Origin: Bacteroidota bacterium
GTDB taxonomy: Bacteria; Bacteroidota; Bacteroidia; Bacteroidales; FEN-979
NCBI GenBank assembly: GCA_026391775.1
Contig: JAPLDK010000010.1
Span: forward strand, 1-64,000
Length of the DNA stretch: 64,000 bases
Direction: 5' to 3'
The position numbers and the translations under genes were made by a program. Under the pieces are notes generated by a model that was not told where the DNA came from, searched no databases, and saw only the letters and a program-made list of their open reading frames with translations. Of this stretch, positions 1 through 8,754 are shown piece by piece. Every line of letters begins with the position of its first letter. Position 1 is the stretch's first letter.

Positions 1-93
1 CAGCATCCATTGCTGGACCTGTTACCGTTCGACTTGCATGTATTAGGCCTGCCGCTAGCGTTAATCCTGAGCCAGGATCAAACTCTCCATTGT
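1..93 (-). rRNA. rrs: 16S ribosomal RNA, 5' end (partial)
   Basis: The reverse complement contains the universal 5' segment of 16S rRNA, including GAGTTTGATCCTGGCTCAG (the 27F primer site), then the stretch AACGCTAGCGGCAGGCCTAA and a V1-like hairpin. Aligning to the E. coli numbering of GAGTTTG places mature nucleotide 1 near position 93. The gene reads out of the window to the left, so only about 93 nt are present. The wording after CTCAG is of the Bacteroidota type, not the proteobacterial one. Confidence 0.97.
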
Positions 94-244
94 ATAAGGA
101 AAATTTAATGCCTCAGGTTAACCATTACCAAAGAAATTGATTTAATTATTTACTCTGGGATATTTGCTACTTTCTTACTTCAAACTTTCAAAGAACTTTT
201 CTATTTCTAAACCCCTTCCGGGTACTTCGTTCAAAAATGGACTG

Positions 245-275
245 CAAAATTACAACTTTTTTCATTCCATCCAAA
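245..275 (-). promoter_or_regulatory. rRNA operon promoter, proximal
   Basis: On the minus strand a TTTG (plus-strand CAAA at 272-275) is followed after exactly 19 nt by TAATTTTG (252-245). This fits the Bacteroidota sigma-ABfr consensus TTTG-N19-TANNTTTG. It points towards the 16S gene, giving a leader of about 145 nt. Confidence 0.75.
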
Positions 276-388
276 CTTTTTTATCATTTTGTGGTAAAAA
301 AGTTTTTCACTTTCTGAAAACCCTTGTTATTCCTGGGCTTTGGTTGTTTTATCTACAGCTTTAATAAAAGAACGTCGAAATCGGAGTG

Positions 389-415
389 CAAAATTACAAC
401 TTAATTTGATACAAA
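389..415 (-). promoter_or_regulatory. rRNA operon promoter, distal (tandem)
   Basis: A second TAATTTTG on the minus strand (396-389) lies 144 bp upstream of the proximal one in the same 15-nt context. A TTTG is present upstream (415-412), but the spacing is about 15 nt, shorter than ideal. Tandem promoters are common for rRNA operons; this one is weaker by inspection. Confidence 0.5.
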
Positions 416-505
416 AATGGAAAATCTCACTTTTATTTATTTATTACTGTATACATTATATATAAGGAAAAAGCAATTCTACTCCGCCTTATTACGTTTC
501 TGTTG

Positions 506-513
506 TACCTTTG
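506..513 (+). promoter_or_regulatory. -7 element for the barrel protein gene
   Basis: TACCTTTG matches TANNTTTG. It would start transcription near 520, which excludes the upstream in-frame ATG at 503 and supports the ATG at 569. No clear -33 TTTG was found. Confidence 0.5.
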
Positions 514-568
514 TACTGTATTCAAAGGAAAAGGTTACACACTCTTGCATAAAAATATCCTATACCCA

Positions 569-1228
569 ATGAGAAAAGCTGCCATTATACTGACAATCCT
601 GATTTCAACCCTGTTTGCTTCATACCTTACCCATGCCCAGGATTCAGCCAATATATTCCACCCCACCAAGCCTGCTCTGCCTAAGGATAACTTCTGGCGA
701 AGGCTCTCAGTGGGAGGCAACGTGGGATTCCAGTTCGGGACCGTTACAGGTATTATGCTCTCCCCTGAAGTCCGTGTACGTACATTCGACCAGCTGTATG
801 TCGGACTGGGCTTTACATATGAGTATTTCCGGTACAGGGACTATTACTGGGACGACCTCAACAAAAACTACCTCGACTTCTCCTCAAACGTATACGGGGG
901 ACGGGTTTTCCTGAGATATTACCTTAGAAGCATTTTTCACAGCTGGATTGGCAACCTCTTTGCCCATGCCGAATACGAATACCTCGCATATATCCAGCCA
1001 TTCCATTCCGATCCGTACAATGGATACATCTATGATCCCTATAATAACAGGCTTTCCCCCGGCCAAAGTACTGTGTCCTATAACAGCGTACTCATTGGAG
1101 CAGGCTATTCCCAACCCATAGGCGGCAGGGTATTTATGGACATCCTGATACTGTTTAACCTGAATGATGCCTACTACTCCCCATACTCTAACCCGGTGTT
1201 CCGCATAGGTGTAGGTGTGGGATTGTGA
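569..1228 (+). CDS. outer-membrane beta-barrel protein, exported
   Basis: A 219-residue protein with a classical signal peptide (residues 1-22, cleavage after THA-Q). The mature part has alternating hydrophobic and polar residues, many Tyr and Phe, and ends in RIGVGVGL, typical of a small outer-membrane barrel closed at its last strand. I do not recognise a specific family and cannot assign a substrate. The ATG at 569 is preferred over the in-frame ATG at 503 because the latter precedes the signal peptide and the predicted transcription start. It stands alone, divergent from the rRNA operon and convergent with the M28 peptidase gene. Confidence 0.7.
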   Translation: MRKAAIILTILISTLFASYLTHAQDSANIFHPTKPALPKDNFWRRLSVGGNVGFQFGTVTGIMLSPEVRVRTFDQLYVGLGFTYEYFRYRDYYWDDLNKNYLDFSSNVYGGRVFLRYYLRSIFHSWIGNLFAHAEYEYLAYIQPFHSDPYNGYIYDPYNNRLSPGQSTVSYNSVLIGAGYSQPIGGRVFMDILILFNLNDAYYSPYSNPVFRIGVGVGL

Positions 1229-1316
1229 GTAAAGAAACAGCGTTTGGCGAAGCTAAAATAAGCACGCAAATGAAACAGGCAATTGGTGCGAATAAATAGC
1301 TGATTTTCGTTACTTT

Positions 1317-2768
1317 CTAGAACGACAGCAAATCCCCGAAATATCCGAGTAAAAATCCGGCAATCTCAAGGTAGAGATTTATCTCCGGAACCTTCCTGTA
1401 AGGCACTTTTTCTCCGGATCCAGCTTTACTGATAAGCCTTTCGGAATAACCCAGAAGGCCTGCCATACCTGTATAATTAATGGTTGAGGGCCTGTCGGCC
1501 GGCGTATGGTATTGCTGGTGCAGTCCGGTTGTTAGATAAAGTACAGGAATTCCCTTATTGTAAAAGGCGTCCTGGTCGGAAAAGGGCAGGGAGGAAGCTA
1601 CCTTCTTCAGCCTGAAGCCCGGATGCTTCACCTCCCTGTAAAGCCTTGGCCAGAATGGCGAACTGCCGGATGCTTCTGCGGTTACCAGAAGGCCTTCGCA
1701 ACCAAGCCTTCCGATCATATCGAAATTCAGCATGAAATTAATGGAATCTATCATCGCAGGACGCATCTGCTTAACAAAATATTCAGAACCAAACAGACCC
1801 TTTTCCTCAGCAGAGAATAAAATAATAAGGTAATTATTCCGGGGGTCCTTATGCGTGGTATAGAATCTCGCAAGTTCAAGAATGCCGGCAGTGCCGCTGG
1901 CATTATCATCCGCCCCTACACAATAAGCTCCCTTATCAGCGGGTTTCTCGCTTTTCCCGAGGTGATCGTAATGCCCTCCCAGAATGATTGTTCTGGTGGC
2001 CCCGTTGTCGATATAGGCAGTAACATTATTGTAGGTTTTGCTGACCCTTTCCAAATGTACTGCCATAGTAAGGGGTCCGGAAGGGTGACTCTTTATAAAG
2101 TCAATGACCTTCGATGACGCGTAAATCACAGGGACTGTAACAGAGTCGGATTTGGAGAAATCAAACAACCTGCTTTTATAATCACCCTGCCCATTGTAAA
2201 GAATTACCCCGGCTGCTCCTTTAATCACGGCATTTGCAATTCTGACTGCAGGTGTGAGTTCCGCCTCCAGGGACGTGTCTTTGCTGAGTTTGGAAGGACT
2301 GTCAAGGTTAATAAGCACGATTTTCCCGCTGATTCCGGGAATGTCTTTGTAACTGCCCGTCACCGCATCAGGTATGACCAACCCGAACCCGGCATCAGCC
2401 CAAAGCGCAGTAACAGAATCATTGGCAGAATAAGCACATAATCCGAAGTCATTTCTCCAGGAAAAAGATCTTCCTGCAGCAATCAAACGGGCTGGTTTTG
2501 TGAATTTAATATGTCCTGTAGTAAAGGGTTGAAGGTAATTGTTGGCAACCAGGGGTGAAACTTCTGCTTCTTTCAGCCTGCTGATGATATAAGTATATGC
2601 TTTTCTTTCTCCTTCAGTTCCTGCTTCCCTGCCTTCAAAAGAATCGGAAGCCAGTACAAAAATGTCGCGGCATATACGCGACCTTACCGCGGAATCGGAA
2701 AAGCTGAACTGAGCTGTGACATTAAAATGAAAGATACAGACCGTGAAAGCCAGGAGAAGTGAACGCAT
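1317..2768 (-). CDS. M28 family zinc aminopeptidase, exported
   Basis: A 483-residue protein with a signal peptide (about 1-19, ending VTA-Q). It carries the complete two-zinc site of the M28 family: GGHYDHLG (His ligand and Asp), GADDNASG (bridging Asp), SAEEKGLFGS (catalytic Glu and zinc Glu), FDMIGRL (Asp ligand) and YHTPAD (His ligand). The segment before the first zinc ligand, residues about 100-240, resembles a PA-type insert, as in other exported M28 enzymes. It probably removes N-terminal residues from peptides in the periplasm or outside the cell. It is followed upstream on the same strand by pepD, with a 74-nt gap and a separate promoter for pepD. The last 40 residues, after the catalytic fold, have no assigned role. 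Confidence 0.9.
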   Translation of the reverse strand: MRSLLLAFTVCIFHFNVTAQFSFSDSAVRSRICRDIFVLASDSFEGREAGTEGERKAYTYIISRLKEAEVSPLVANNYLQPFTTGHIKFTKPARLIAAGRSFSWRNDFGLCAYSANDSVTALWADAGFGLVIPDAVTGSYKDIPGISGKIVLINLDSPSKLSKDTSLEAELTPAVRIANAVIKGAAGVILYNGQGDYKSRLFDFSKSDSVTVPVIYASSKVIDFIKSHPSGPLTMAVHLERVSKTYNNVTAYIDNGATRTIILGGHYDHLGKSEKPADKGAYCVGADDNASGTAGILELARFYTTHKDPRNNYLIILFSAEEKGLFGSEYFVKQMRPAMIDSINFMLNFDMIGRLGCEGLLVTAEASGSSPFWPRLYREVKHPGFRLKKVASSLPFSDQDAFYNKGIPVLYLTTGLHQQYHTPADRPSTINYTGMAGLLGYSERLISKAGSGEKVPYRKVPEINLYLEIAGFLLGYFGDLLSF

Positions 2769-2842
2769 AACCCATATCTATAAGGATTGCAGAAACCCCG
2801 GCCCGGTTAAACAGCAGAGGGAAATGCTGCATCCTGTTGTTT

Positions 2843-4297
2843 TCAGGGAATTTCTTTCAGGATCTCCAGTGTCAGATCCCAGAATTTGGTAACTGTAGAA
2901 ATTTCAAGCCTCTCATCCGGCGAGTGTGCACCCTTGATGGTCGGGCCGAAAGAGACCATATCCATTCCCGGATAAATTGCACCGACCAGGCCGCATTCGA
3001 GCCCTGCATGGATAGCAAGAACTTCAGGTTCTCCACCGAAAAGTTTTTTGTAGGACTCAACGGTAAGCCTGAGAATCTCCGAATCGGGATTTGGCTTCCA
3101 TCCCGGATAACCTGTTGATTGTTCCACCTCAGCTCCCGCCAGGGTGAATACACTTGCAACCATATCGCCGGCATCCTTTTTTGAAGACTCTACCGAGCTT
3201 CGCTGACTGGTTGTCATGAAAACCTTTCCGTCTTTTTCTTTAACCGAAGCCAGGTTTGTTGATGTTTCCACGAAATTCGGTATCACCCTCGACATGGCCA
3301 GTACCCCGTGAGGACAGGCATACAATGAATTTAATACAGAGGACTGCAGGTCATTGGTCCATACGGTTGGAACGGCCGATGCCGGGGCGGCAACAAATTT
3401 CAACTCAGGTTCAGTCACATGCAGTTCATCAACCAGGTCCATGTAAAAGTTTTTAGCCGACATTTCAAATGCATTGGCATGGGCCGAAGGCACAACCACC
3501 AGTGCAAAACCTTCCCTTGCAAGCGCGTTCCTGAGGTTGCCTGCTTCGTATGAGGAAATCCTCATTCCGAAATCCTTTGAAGCATTCCACAGGAAACGGT
3601 TCAACAGCTTGGTCGCATTACCAAGTCCTTTGTTAATATCATCGCCCGAATGGCCTCCTTTCAGGCCGGTCATGCTGACTTTGAATGCTGAATGGGCATC
3701 AGGTGTGGTTTCAATGGAGAGGGGAAGGCTGGCTACAGTATCTTTTCCTCCTGCACAGCCGATGAATACCTGTCCTTCGTCTTCTGAATCAAGATTAATA
3801 AGTACACGGCCCTTTAATAGCTCAGGTTTTAGACCGAAAGCCCCGGTGAGCCCTGTTTCCTCATCCATGGTAAATAATGCTTCAATGGGCCCGTGAGCAA
3901 TGTTGTCAGCCTCCAGAATGGCAAGCTGTACAGCGATCCCAATCCCGTCATCAGCGCCCAGAGTAGTGCCTGTTGCCTTAACCCATTCACCTTCGATACG
4001 GGGAATTATAGGGTCCTTGTCAAAATCGTGGACTGTATCTGCATTTTTCTCACAAACCATATCCATATGTGACTGAAGTATCACCGTTTTTCGATTTTCA
4101 TACCCTGGGGAAGCATTCTTGCAGATAAGTATATTGCCGCATTCGTCCTTGATACATTCAAGTTTTTGCTTCTCAGCGAAAGTCATAAGCCAGGATGCTA
4201 TCTTTTCTTCTTTCTTCGATGGGCGTGGTACTTTACAGATCTCTGAAAAGTAGTACCATAGCCGTTCCGGTTTAAGTTGGTTGAGTACGGTTTCCAT
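2843..4297 (-). CDS. pepD: aminoacyl-histidine dipeptidase (PepD-type, M20)
   Basis: A 484-residue cytosolic dipeptidase of the M20/PepD family. It starts with the typical PepD opening LKPERLWYYFSEICKVPRPS and carries the metal-site motifs LQSHMDMVC, LGADDGIG and TMDEETGLTGA, then GGHSGDDI in the lid domain and AIHAGLECG near the C-terminus. Known members cleave Xaa-His dipeptides such as carnosine and other dipeptides. The ATG at 4297 is chosen over the ORF start at 4321: the extra eight residues have no counterpart, and a promoter -7 element at 4319-4326 would start transcription near 4312. It is divergent from the SpoIIE-type phosphatase operon and not related to it in function. Confidence 0.95.
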   Translation of the reverse strand: METVLNQLKPERLWYYFSEICKVPRPSKKEEKIASWLMTFAEKQKLECIKDECGNILICKNASPGYENRKTVILQSHMDMVCEKNADTVHDFDKDPIIPRIEGEWVKATGTTLGADDGIGIAVQLAILEADNIAHGPIEALFTMDEETGLTGAFGLKPELLKGRVLINLDSEDEGQVFIGCAGGKDTVASLPLSIETTPDAHSAFKVSMTGLKGGHSGDDINKGLGNATKLLNRFLWNASKDFGMRISSYEAGNLRNALAREGFALVVVPSAHANAFEMSAKNFYMDLVDELHVTEPELKFVAAPASAVPTVWTNDLQSSVLNSLYACPHGVLAMSRVIPNFVETSTNLASVKEKDGKVFMTTSQRSSVESSKKDAGDMVASVFTLAGAEVEQSTGYPGWKPNPDSEILRLTVESYKKLFGGEPEVLAIHAGLECGLVGAIYPGMDMVSFGPTIKGAHSPDERLEISTVTKFWDLTLEILKEIP

Positions 4298-4318
4298 TTT
4301 TAATAATTTATATGCCTG

Positions 4319-4352
4319 CAAATGTATTCTTTTTTAACTTTACTTTTGCAAA
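4319..4352 (-). promoter_or_regulatory. pepD promoter
   Basis: Minus-strand TACATTTG (4326-4319) matches TANNTTTG, with TTTG (4352-4349) 22 nt upstream. Predicted start of transcription is near 4312, about 15 nt before the pepD ATG. It overlaps the -7 element of the opposite-strand operon. Confidence 0.55.
4341..4348 (+). promoter_or_regulatory. -7 element for the SpoIIE phosphatase operon
   Basis: TACTTTTG matches TANNTTTG and lies about 55 nt before the ATG at 4402. A -33 TTTG at the right distance was not seen. Confidence 0.45.
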
Positions 4353-4401
4353 GAATAAACAGCCATAAGACCTGACCAGGATCAATAGGCAAATATCGAA
4401 T

Positions 4402-6804
4402 ATGGAGAATGAAAATCAACATAAAGGCAGCGGGAAATCCGGCATGTCGCTTCTACGGAGTGGAGGCCTTGCCATACGATACACCCGGTTCTTTATACTG
4501 GCATTTCTCATCGTCTTCAGCATTGCTTTTTATTATACTTTTTCATATACCCGCGCAATTCTCGATGCAGATGCATTGCAGAGAGCTTCCAATATTACTG
4601 ACCTTACTATTTCGAGGATCAGCAATGTGATCAAACCGGTTGAGCAGGTACCCTATACCCTTTCAAGTGCACTGGAGGCTGATAAGCCCGATTACCCCAT
4701 GATCACAGACCTGGTAAAGGAATTTGTGCTTGACGATACGGTTGTTTTCGGAAGCGCCATCGCCTTTGAACCGTATATGTACGACCGGAAGCATTACAGG
4801 TATTGCCCTTATGTTTTTGAAACCCTACATACAGTTGTGGAAAGGGATCTCTCATCCGCAGAATATGATTATTTTAACAAGGACTGGTATAGGATCCCTA
4901 AACTGCTCGGTGAAGCTGTGTGGTCGGAACCATATTATGACAAAGGTGGCGGTGATACACTGATGTGTACCTATTCCGTGCCTTTTTACCATTGGATAAA
5001 CCATAAACGTGTTTTTGCGGGGGTTATAACGATGGATATCTCACTCCAGACTTTCCGGCATATCCTGAACTCGGCAAGGGTTTCCAAGACCGGCTTCAGT
5101 TACCTGTTGTCTCGCAAAGGCAGGCTGATCACACCCGTGAGTGAAAAATATATTAATACCGACATCCGCAAGCTGCTTCTCCGTAATGGGGATCTGGAGC
5201 ACGATTCGTTGATAGACAAGATGCTTCTGGGCGAAAGAATGTTCGTTAAAGTAACCGATCTCCAGCATGTAAAGGTGCCAAGCTGGATCTATTCGGCCCC
5301 TGTGCCTCACACCGGATGGATCTTTGCCATCACATTTCCCACACGGGAACTATATGCAGGCTTGTATGATTTCTTCAGAAAACTGATAGCAATATTCTTC
5401 ATCAGCCTCCTTGCCATGATCGTGATCACAATACTGATCACCCGGAAATTCATCCGGCCCATCAGCCGACTGGTGGAAGCAACCCGACGAATTGGACAGG
5501 GGGATTTCGGAACGGCTTTGCCTGTTTACCGTTCAAAAGATGAAATTTCCCAGCTAACCAATGCTTTCTCCAGGATGAAAGATGAGCTGGTTCATTATAT
5601 CAGCAACCTCCAGGAAGCCACAGCTGCCCGTGAGAAAATGGAAGGTGAGCTGAGTGTTGCCCATGACATCCAAATGGGGCTTCTTCCCAAGAATTTTCCG
5701 GTAAGGGAAGATTGGGATCTGGCAGCCCTTCTGGACCCAGCCCGTGCTGTTGGAGGGGATCTGTATGATTTTTATTTTCTTGATGACGACCATCTCTTCA
5801 TCGCCATCGGAGATGTTTCTGGCAAGGGAGTCCCGGCTTCTTTGTTCATGGTGAGTGCCCGGACCCTGTTCCGTTCCAGGGTCTCCCTTCGTGTTCCCCT
5901 GAACCAGAGTGTTTATGAGATTAACAAGGAGATCTGCAGGGAAAATCCGAACCAGATGTTCGTGACTTTCATAGCCGGGATCGTCGACCTGAAGAACGGA
6001 ATCATGACCTATTGCAATGCCGGGCATAATCCACCCTTCCTGATCCGGCCCGGTGGAAAAACCGAAAAGCTGAAGGAAGTTCACGGTATTCCGTTGGGCA
6101 TCTTTGAACATGCCACATATGCCTCAGGCACAGTCCTTTTCTCCCCCGGTGATGCGTTTTTGATGTATACCGACGGTGTAACGGAAGCCTTAAACATTGC
6201 TGATAATTTTTATGGTGATGAACCTATGCTTGAAATTGTCCGGCGGAATTCTGACCTTTGTCCATCGGAACTCATACATCTGCTTGAAAGTGATGTAATT
6301 GATTTTATGAAAGGTGTTGATCAGGCCGATGACATCACCTTGCTGATACTGAAGTCAAAACAAATGCCCGGACAGGAAAACAAAACTTCGGATGTTAAAC
6401 AGGTCCGTTTACTCAACCGGCTAGGAGAACTGAACCGTTTGGTTGCGACACTTGAACAGGTTTCTGAAGCATGGGCAATTCCCCCCAAGGTGAGCATGGA
6501 ACTGAACCTTATCCTTGAAGAACTTTTTACCAATATTGTTTTCTATGCGTTTGACGATGGCCGTGATCATGAGATCATACTGACATTCAGCCGGCCGGAA
6601 AATCGCATGATGCAAATTCTGCTTGAAGATGACGGCAGGGAGTTCAACCTCCTTGAAAAAGACACCAGCGACTCGATCAACCATCCTATTGAGGACCGTC
6701 AGATCGGTGGGCTGGGCATTCATTTTGTAAAACAGCTGGTAAACGAGATCCGCTACGAGAGGAAGGATGGGAAAAATGTTGTACTTTTAATCCGCAATTA
6801 TTAA
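4402..6804 (+). CDS. membrane SpoIIE/RsbU serine phosphatase with Cache, HAMP and RsbW-like domains
   Basis: An 800-residue sensor phosphatase. Order: membrane segment (about 30-48), extracytoplasmic Cache-type sensor (about 52-320), second membrane segment (about 328-350), HAMP (about 350-400), SpoIIE/PP2C phosphatase (about 415-650; motifs AVGGDLYDFY, IGDVSGKGVPASLFM, YCNAGHNPP and MYTDGVTEA provide the metal-binding aspartates), then a C-terminal GHKL ATPase (about 660-800; N box LILEELFTNIVFYAF, G box GGLGIHFVKQL) like anti-sigma kinases RsbW/SpoIIAB. The known logic is that a kinase phosphorylates a STAS antagonist and the phosphatase reverses it. Here both activities sit in one polypeptide, and the STAS partner is encoded 15 bp downstream. 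Stimulus unknown; Cache domains usually bind small molecules. Confidence 0.93.
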   Translation: MENENQHKGSGKSGMSLLRSGGLAIRYTRFFILAFLIVFSIAFYYTFSYTRAILDADALQRASNITDLTISRISNVIKPVEQVPYTLSSALEADKPDYPMITDLVKEFVLDDTVVFGSAIAFEPYMYDRKHYRYCPYVFETLHTVVERDLSSAEYDYFNKDWYRIPKLLGEAVWSEPYYDKGGGDTLMCTYSVPFYHWINHKRVFAGVITMDISLQTFRHILNSARVSKTGFSYLLSRKGRLITPVSEKYINTDIRKLLLRNGDLEHDSLIDKMLLGERMFVKVTDLQHVKVPSWIYSAPVPHTGWIFAITFPTRELYAGLYDFFRKLIAIFFISLLAMIVITILITRKFIRPISRLVEATRRIGQGDFGTALPVYRSKDEISQLTNAFSRMKDELVHYISNLQEATAAREKMEGELSVAHDIQMGLLPKNFPVREDWDLAALLDPARAVGGDLYDFYFLDDDHLFIAIGDVSGKGVPASLFMVSARTLFRSRVSLRVPLNQSVYEINKEICRENPNQMFVTFIAGIVDLKNGIMTYCNAGHNPPFLIRPGGKTEKLKEVHGIPLGIFEHATYASGTVLFSPGDAFLMYTDGVTEALNIADNFYGDEPMLEIVRRNSDLCPSELIHLLESDVIDFMKGVDQADDITLLILKSKQMPGQENKTSDVKQVRLLNRLGELNRLVATLEQVSEAWAIPPKVSMELNLILEELFTNIVFYAFDDGRDHEIILTFSRPENRMMQILLEDDGREFNLLEKDTSDSINHPIEDRQIGGLGIHFVKQLVNEIRYERKDGKNVVLLIRNY

Positions 6805-6819
6805 AACAATTATCTGATT

Positions 6820-7152
6820 ATGGAACTTACTGAGAAGAAACATGAGAAATGCATGATTATCGGCATTAAAGGCAGGCTGGATACGATCAACTACAGCATT
6901 CTGGAAAAACGGTTTATGGAACTCCTTGATCAGAATATCACAGAAATAATGGTTAACTGCTCACAGATGGATTATGTGAGCAGCTCGGGCCTCAGGATAC
7001 TGCTGATGGCGTTGAAAAGGATAACAATGGTCAAAGGGAAATTCGTGCTTTGCAGCCTGCAGGAGAATATCCGCGAAATTTTTGAAATATCAGGATTTAC
7101 CAGCATTTTTGAAATTTATCCCAATGAGGAAGATGCCCTCAGGGTATTCTGA
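6820..7152 (+). CDS. STAS-domain anti-sigma factor antagonist
   Basis: A 110-residue single-domain STAS protein of the SpoIIAA/RsbV type. The segment DYVSSSGLRILL corresponds to the phosphorylation loop; Ser55 aligns with the phospho-Ser of SpoIIAA by position before the SSG. It is the probable substrate of both the kinase-like and phosphatase domains of the upstream protein. It follows that gene after 15 bp and its stop overlaps the start of the cyclase-like gene (TGATG), so the set is very likely translated from one message. No sigma factor gene lies in the window, so the final target cannot be named. Confidence 0.93.
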   Translation: MELTEKKHEKCMIIGIKGRLDTINYSILEKRFMELLDQNITEIMVNCSQMDYVSSSGLRILLMALKRITMVKGKFVLCSLQENIREIFEISGFTSIFEIYPNEEDALRVF

Positions 7153-7802
7153 TGGCCTATTATATCCATTTTAAAGATCCCAACTCGGAGGAGATTGTCA
7201 ACTATCTTGCCTCCGTTCCGAATTGCCCCGGGACTTGTTTTTTTATGGATATTAACCGTTCCACGGATATGAAGTATCTGGGAGGGCTTACCGACTGGGG
7301 CCGAAAGCTCAACAATACCTTTAATTTCCTTTCTCTTCTGAACGATTTTCCAGGGTATATCGTCAAAGGTATTGGAGATGAAATCATGTTGTTCATTCCT
7401 GATAATGTGCTGAGAACAAAGCCGGCCATTAACTCCTACTACATGCTACTTGAAGAGATCTATGCTACCTTGTATAATATACAGCATTATCCTGTGGCTG
7501 ACACGTTTCTGCCCTGCAAAGTTGCCATTCACTATTGCACGGAAGTATACAACATCACATTTTTCAAGGGTACAAACGATTATTATGGCTCTGATGTTGA
7601 CCTCACAGCCCGGCTGATGACCAAATGCCTTGAAAACCGCATCGTATTGAGCGAGAAATTCCTTAATAAAGTGCGTCATGATTTGAAGGCCCTCGGCCTC
7701 CCTGATAACACGGGCTGCCTTAGTAAAATTTCAGGCCGGTTCCTTGAGAATTTCAAAGGTGTGCCTATGAGTACTAAGTACAGGATGATAGATGTGGAAT
7801 GA
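7152..7802 (+). CDS. class III nucleotidyl cyclase-like protein
   Basis: A 216-residue protein with a class III adenylate/guanylate cyclase fold. FMDINRSTDM gives the first metal Asp (33), GIGDEIMLF the second (76), and YGSDVDLTARL the transition-state segment with Arg154. The canonical Asn of the VNxAAR motif is replaced by Asp150, and no clear purine-specifying Lys and Asp pair could be read, so activity is uncertain. It is a stand-alone catalytic domain without membrane segments. It may make a cyclic nucleotide, or act as a binding partner in the STAS pathway. The start overlaps the STAS stop by one base, and its stop overlaps the next start (ATGA). Confidence 0.75.
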   Translation: MAYYIHFKDPNSEEIVNYLASVPNCPGTCFFMDINRSTDMKYLGGLTDWGRKLNNTFNFLSLLNDFPGYIVKGIGDEIMLFIPDNVLRTKPAINSYYMLLEEIYATLYNIQHYPVADTFLPCKVAIHYCTEVYNITFFKGTNDYYGSDVDLTARLMTKCLENRIVLSEKFLNKVRHDLKALGLPDNTGCLSKISGRFLENFKGVPMSTKYRMIDVE

Positions 7803-8527
7803 ATAGTATTATATACATAGTCCTGATTGCTACAGTGATCGCCAGCGGCTCGCTGGTGTTCCTGATCCCCCGTGATGACCAGAGGCTGCTGAAGCTCCTG
7901 CTTGCCTTTTCGGGTGCCTTCCTGATCGGGATCAGCTTTCTTATCCTGGTACCTGAAGTGTTTTCGAAACCCGCTCCCCTTGCAGGCCTGTTCGTCCTGT
8001 TGGGATTCCTAATTCAGCTGGCGCTTGAGCTGATCACCGAAGGGGCAGAACATGGGCATAAACACGAACACAGGGAAGGGGAGAAGGCGGCGCCCTGGTT
8101 GCTTTTGATCGGCTTATGCATTCATGCATTTCTTGAAGGAATGCCTCTGGTCAGCCGTTTTGCCAAGGAAGTTCAACATTCCCTGGTACTTGGAATAGTT
8201 GTACATAACATTCCGATCTCATTGACTCTCATGGGACTGTTTATGCATTACGGGTGTAAAAAGACGAAAGCCTTTGTATTTCTTGGGATCTTTGCACTGA
8301 TGACGCCATTGGGTTCACTGGCAGGCTTGGTCATCGAGAACACCCTTGCCTCATCCCTGGAATTTTTCTTTACATACAGTATGGCTGTCGTGATCGGTAT
8401 CTTCTTACATGTATCAACCTCAATACTGTTTGAGACAGAGGAACACCATCAATACAATCTGCAGAAATTCCTTACGGTTTGCCTGGGGATTCTTGTTGCA
8501 TTCGGGGTTTCGCTTCTGGCACATTAA
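7799..8527 (+). CDS. ZIP family divalent metal transporter
   Basis: A 242-residue integral membrane protein with about eight hydrophobic helices and a His-rich cytoplasmic loop, EHGHKHEHREGEK (about residues 80-93), typical of ZIP metal (Zn, Fe, Mn) importers. Helix 4 has the metal motif HAFLEGMPL and helix 5 has HNIPISLTL, which lacks the Glu of the usual HxxPEG. The start overlaps the upstream cyclase-like stop (ATGA), placing a metal transporter at the end of a partner-switching operon. Direction and metal preference cannot be deduced from sequence alone. Confidence 0.85.
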   Translation: MNSIIYIVLIATVIASGSLVFLIPRDDQRLLKLLLAFSGAFLIGISFLILVPEVFSKPAPLAGLFVLLGFLIQLALELITEGAEHGHKHEHREGEKAAPWLLLIGLCIHAFLEGMPLVSRFAKEVQHSLVLGIVVHNIPISLTLMGLFMHYGCKKTKAFVFLGIFALMTPLGSLAGLVIENTLASSLEFFFTYSMAVVIGIFLHVSTSILFETEEHHQYNLQKFLTVCLGILVAFGVSLLAH

Positions 8528-8567
8528 CAGTTTCCACCGGTCAAAGTACCATTTAAGTATTTTCTGT

Positions 8568-8598
8568 TTTGCAGTCAGGCAAAATTATTTTACCTTTG
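8568..8598 (+). promoter_or_regulatory. tRNA-Leu promoter
   Basis: TTTG (8568-8571), exactly 19 nt, then TACCTTTG (8591-8598). This is a textbook sigma-ABfr promoter and lies 24 nt before the first tRNA. Confidence 0.8.
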
Positions 8599-8622
8599 CG
8601 CCCGGTTAAAGTGTAACCACAG

Positions 8623-8708
8623 GCCCAGGTGGTGAAATTGGTAGACACGCTACTTTGAGGGGGTAGTGTCCTTAGGATGTGCAAGTTCGAGTCTTGTCCT
8701 GGGCACCA
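8623..8708 (+). tRNA. tRNA-Leu (anticodon GAG)
   Basis: A class II tRNA with acceptor stem GCCCAGG pairing with CCTGGGC and an encoded CCA (8706-8708). The anticodon stem CTACT/GGTAG encloses TTGAGGG, giving anticodon GAG for CUC and CUU codons. A long variable arm and the T loop GTTCGAGTC are present, as expected for leucine. Confidence 0.96.
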
Positions 8709-8712
8709 TAAC

Positions 8713-8735
8713 CGGCTGAAATCAGCCGTTTTTTT
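8713..8735 (+). terminator. intrinsic terminator between the tRNAs
   Basis: CGGCTG-AAAT-CAGCCG followed by seven T. It lies four bases after the first tRNA, so readthrough would be needed for the second tRNA to share its promoter. Confidence 0.85.
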
Positions 8736-8754
8736 ATTGTTCTTTCAAGTGATT

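Larger units (their letters stand above)
94..505. other. rRNA operon upstream region without protein genes
   Basis: This stretch holds the leader and two promoter-like sites of the leftward rRNA operon. It is AT-rich and contains a repeated phrase, GCAAAATTACAACTT, at about 244-258 and 388-402, both overlapping a minus-strand -7 element. I saw no convincing coding frame; the short plus-strand ORF at 164-364 has no family features and lies between the two promoter-like sites. Confidence 0.6.

Noticed and set aside
164-364. 66-codon ORF upstream of the 16S gene
   Set aside because: It lies between the two putative rRNA promoters, has low-complexity Phe/Ser/Lys composition and no start context.
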